From Syntrophomonas sp. UBA4911 (lineage in GTDB: Bacteria; Bacillota; Syntrophomonadia; Syntrophomonadales; Syntrophomonadaceae): 7,662 nt of DNA. Shown piece after piece: positions 6,203 to 7,662 of the stretch. The position numbers and the translations under genes were made by a program. Position 1 is the first letter of the stretch. Every line of letters begins with the position of its first letter. The notes below the pieces were generated by a model. The model was given only the letters and a program-made list of their open reading frames with translations. It did not search any database and was not told where the DNA came from. The stretch is from contig DHCD01000032.1 of assembly GCA_002398105.1 (NCBI GenBank), positions 1 to 7,662 on the forward strand, written 5' to 3'.

Positions 6203-7270
6203 ATGAGAGGCTATTTAGTTCTTGAGAATGGCAGGGTTTTTGGCGGTAAATTGCTGAACGACTGCCGCATGGCGAGTGGTGAAGTGGTCTTCAGCACCGC
6301 TATGATAAGTTACCAGGATATTATTACTGATCCTTCATATTATGGCCAGATAGTGGTAATGACTTATCCCCTGGTGGGCAATGTGGGCTTTAATGAGAAA
6401 AGTTTTGCTTCCCAGATGGCTGCGGTCAAGGGGCTGGTACTGCGGGAAGCGACCGATTTTCCCAGCCATTATGAAATGGAATTCGACCTTATCACCTTCT
6501 TGAATAAGAGTGAGATCGCAGTGCTCACTGAAGTTGACACCCGGGCTCTGACCAAGGTTATACGCAACGAGGGAGCTATGGGGGGGATTATCACCGACTG
6601 TTTGGATAAAAAGAACTGGTTGGTAAAGAAGGCGCAAATGGCGGCAGAGGAGTTGAAAGGTGATGTAGTTCGCTATGTGACCCGCCGTAATATTATGAAA
6701 TTCGGGCAGGGCGGTAAAAAAGTGGTCATGATGGATTTGGGCACCAAGAGGGGAGTAATTGACTCCCTGGTCAGAAGAGGCTGCGAAGTGCTGGCAGTAC
6801 CGGCTACAACAACGGCAGAAGAGATTCTCTATCTGAAACCGGATGGAGTCCTTATCTCCGATGGGCCCGGAGATCCCCAGGCAATTCCTTATGCGGTGGA
6901 AACCTGCCGCTCGTTGCTGGCTGAGAAACCGGTTTTCGGCATCGGACTGGGGCATCAGGTAATCGCCCTGGCTCTGGGAGCCCGCATTAATCGGCTGGAA
7001 TTTGGGCATCGGGGAACTAATCACCCGGTTCGTCATTTTGATAACCGCCGGGTATATATTACTACGCAGAACCACGGTTTCAGTATAGATGAAGCTTCGC
7101 TTGAAAGCTCTAAGGTCCGGATTACCATGAGAAGCCTTAATGATAATAGTATTGAAGGCATCAGGCATCGTGAACTGCCTGTGTTTTCAGTACAGTTTGA
7201 CCCCGAAGGCTATCCGGGTTACAGTGAAACCGGTTTTTTCCTGGATGATTTCGTAAATATGCTGCAATAA
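6203..7270 (+). CDS. carA: CarA-like carbamoyl phosphate synthetase small subunit with degenerate amidotransferase site
   Basis: The 355-residue product matches CarA over its whole length (usual 350-385). The N-terminal CarA-specific domain (1 to about 150) has GEVVFSTAM, ITDPSYYGQIVVMTYP and TEVDTRALTKVIRNEGAM. The class I glutamine amidotransferase domain follows (about 170-355). CarA normally hydrolyses glutamine and channels ammonia to CarB. Here the nucleophile elbow, usually GICLGHQ, reads GIGLGHQ, so the catalytic Cys is Gly248 (GGA). The usual catalytic His of the HPE motif is Asp333 (QFDPEG). Glu335 is kept. Glutamine-pocket positions Ser45, Leu249, Gln252 and NHGF (290-293) are also kept. 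Other off-consensus sites are SDGPGDP for SNGPGDP (Asp220) and GHRGTNHPV for GHRGGNHPV (Thr272). Glutaminase activity should be absent; I infer a structural or allosteric subunit for ammonia-dependent CPSase. ATG 6203 is chosen because AGGAG (6189-6193) is 9 nt upstream; ATGs at 6194 and 6197 are too close to it. Confidence 0.93.
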   Translation: MRGYLVLENGRVFGGKLLNDCRMASGEVVFSTAMISYQDIITDPSYYGQIVVMTYPLVGNVGFNEKSFASQMAAVKGLVLREATDFPSHYEMEFDLITFLNKSEIAVLTEVDTRALTKVIRNEGAMGGIITDCLDKKNWLVKKAQMAAEELKGDVVRYVTRRNIMKFGQGGKKVVMMDLGTKRGVIDSLVRRGCEVLAVPATTTAEEILYLKPDGVLISDGPGDPQAIPYAVETCRSLLAEKPVFGIGLGHQVIALALGARINRLEFGHRGTNHPVRHFDNRRVYITTQNHGFSIDEASLESSKVRITMRSLNDNSIEGIRHRELPVFSVQFDPEGYPGYSETGFFLDDFVNMLQ

Positions 7271-7336
7271 GTACGCTTATATCAGCCGGATAAGAGCAGA
7301 CCGGTTTAGAATTAAGCGGATTACGGAGGAGATATT

Positions 7337-7662
7337 ATGCCGTTAAATACGAATTTGAAGAAAGTATTGGTTATCGGGTCGGGCCCGATTATCATCGGTC
7401 AGGCGGCTGAGTTTGATTATGCGGGTACCCAGGCCTGTCGGGCTATTAAGGAAGAAGGCATTGAAGTTGTACTGCTGAACAGCAATCCGGCCACTATTAT
7501 GACTGATATCAACATAGCCAACCATGTCTATATGGAACCGATAACCGTCGATGTGGTAAGAAAGATACTGGCTAAGGAAAAACCGGATGGAATTATTGCT
7601 AACCTGGGCGGCCAGGTTGGACTTAACATGGCCCTGGCTCTAAACCGGGCAGGAGTTTTGCA
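7337..7662 (+). CDS. carB: Carbamoyl phosphate synthetase large subunit, N-terminal part (cut by window edge)
   Basis: Only the first 108 codons of a protein usually about 1070 residues long are in the window; it runs off the right edge in frame. The start is typical: MPLNTNLKKVLVIGSGP, then IIIGQAAEFDYAGTQACRA and the very conserved SNPATIMTD. This is the pre-ATP-grasp domain of the carboxyphosphate half, which with the rest of CarB makes carbamoyl phosphate from bicarbonate, ammonia and two ATP. Residues 87-94 read IANLGGQV, where most CarB have LPTLGGQT, a mild departure at an otherwise constant site. ATG 7337 follows GGAGGAG (7325-7331) by 5 nt. The 66-bp gap after carA shows no clear promoter or terminator, so it is probably cotranscribed. 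Confidence 0.95.
   Translation, partial: MPLNTNLKKVLVIGSGPIIIGQAAEFDYAGTQACRAIKEEGIEVVLLNSNPATIMTDINIANHVYMEPITVDVVRKILAKEKPDGIIANLGGQVGLNMALALNRAGVL

Noticed and set aside
6335..7168. Long minus-strand ORF (277 codons) opposite carA
   Set aside because: Antisense shadow of carA, without family motifs or a ribosome binding site that would support it.
6203..7270. carA as a pseudogene
   Set aside because: The frame is full length with no stop or frameshift, it has a good ribosome binding site, the N-terminal domain and glutamine pocket are conserved, and it sits in a normal operon position. The changes are limited to specific catalytic positions and their neighbours.
7271..7336. Internal promoter or third attenuator between carA and carB
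   Set aside because: A TAGAAT at 7307-7312 lacks a matching -35, there is no CNGNGA hairpin, and no terminator stem with a T-run.

Overview
The window reads as a chromosomal segment of an anaerobic, Gram-positive, low-to-mid-GC Firmicute of the Clostridia type. The signs are strong AGGAGG-type ribosome binding sites, sigma-A-like promoters, PyrR-controlled transcription attenuators, and an exported protein with a copper-amine-oxidase-N-like 'stalk' in front of a GH18 domain. The order lspA-rluD-pyrR-pyrB-pyrC-carA-carB is a known Firmicute arrangement. A Syntrophomonas- or Desulfotomaculum-like host is my guess and cannot be settled from this sequence alone.

Layout. Bases 1-255 hold no gene I can support, only a short 9-bp tandem repeat. 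On the minus strand (1515 to 256) lies a secreted, wall-associated GH18 family protein. A 185-bp divergent spacer separates it from lspA (signal peptidase II), which is followed with no gap by rluD (23S rRNA pseudouridine synthase, TTG start). A consensus promoter then opens the pyrimidine operon: PyrR leader attenuator, pyrR, second PyrR attenuator, pyrB, pyrC (17-nt overlap with pyrB), carA, and the first 108 codons of carB, which runs off the right edge.

How the genes work together. CarA/CarB should make carbamoyl phosphate, PyrB condenses it with aspartate, and PyrC closes the ring to dihydroorotate. PyrR, when bound to UMP/UTP, binds RNA hairpins with CNGNGA hexaloops and drives termination. 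One attenuator sits before pyrR (autoregulation) and one before pyrB. No uracil permease gene (pyrP) lies between pyrR and pyrB.

The main surprise is CarA. The protein is full length and in frame, but its glutamine amidotransferase site has lost two of its three catalytic residues: the nucleophile Cys is Gly248 and the catalytic His is Asp333. Only the Glu (Glu335) remains, while several glutamine-pocket residues are kept. The first stretch of CarB is also slightly off consensus. By established knowledge of CPSase, such an enzyme could not hydrolyse glutamine and would have to use free ammonia, as animal CPS I does. This would be a bacterial ammonia-dependent carbamoyl phosphate synthetase inside an otherwise ordinary pyr operon.
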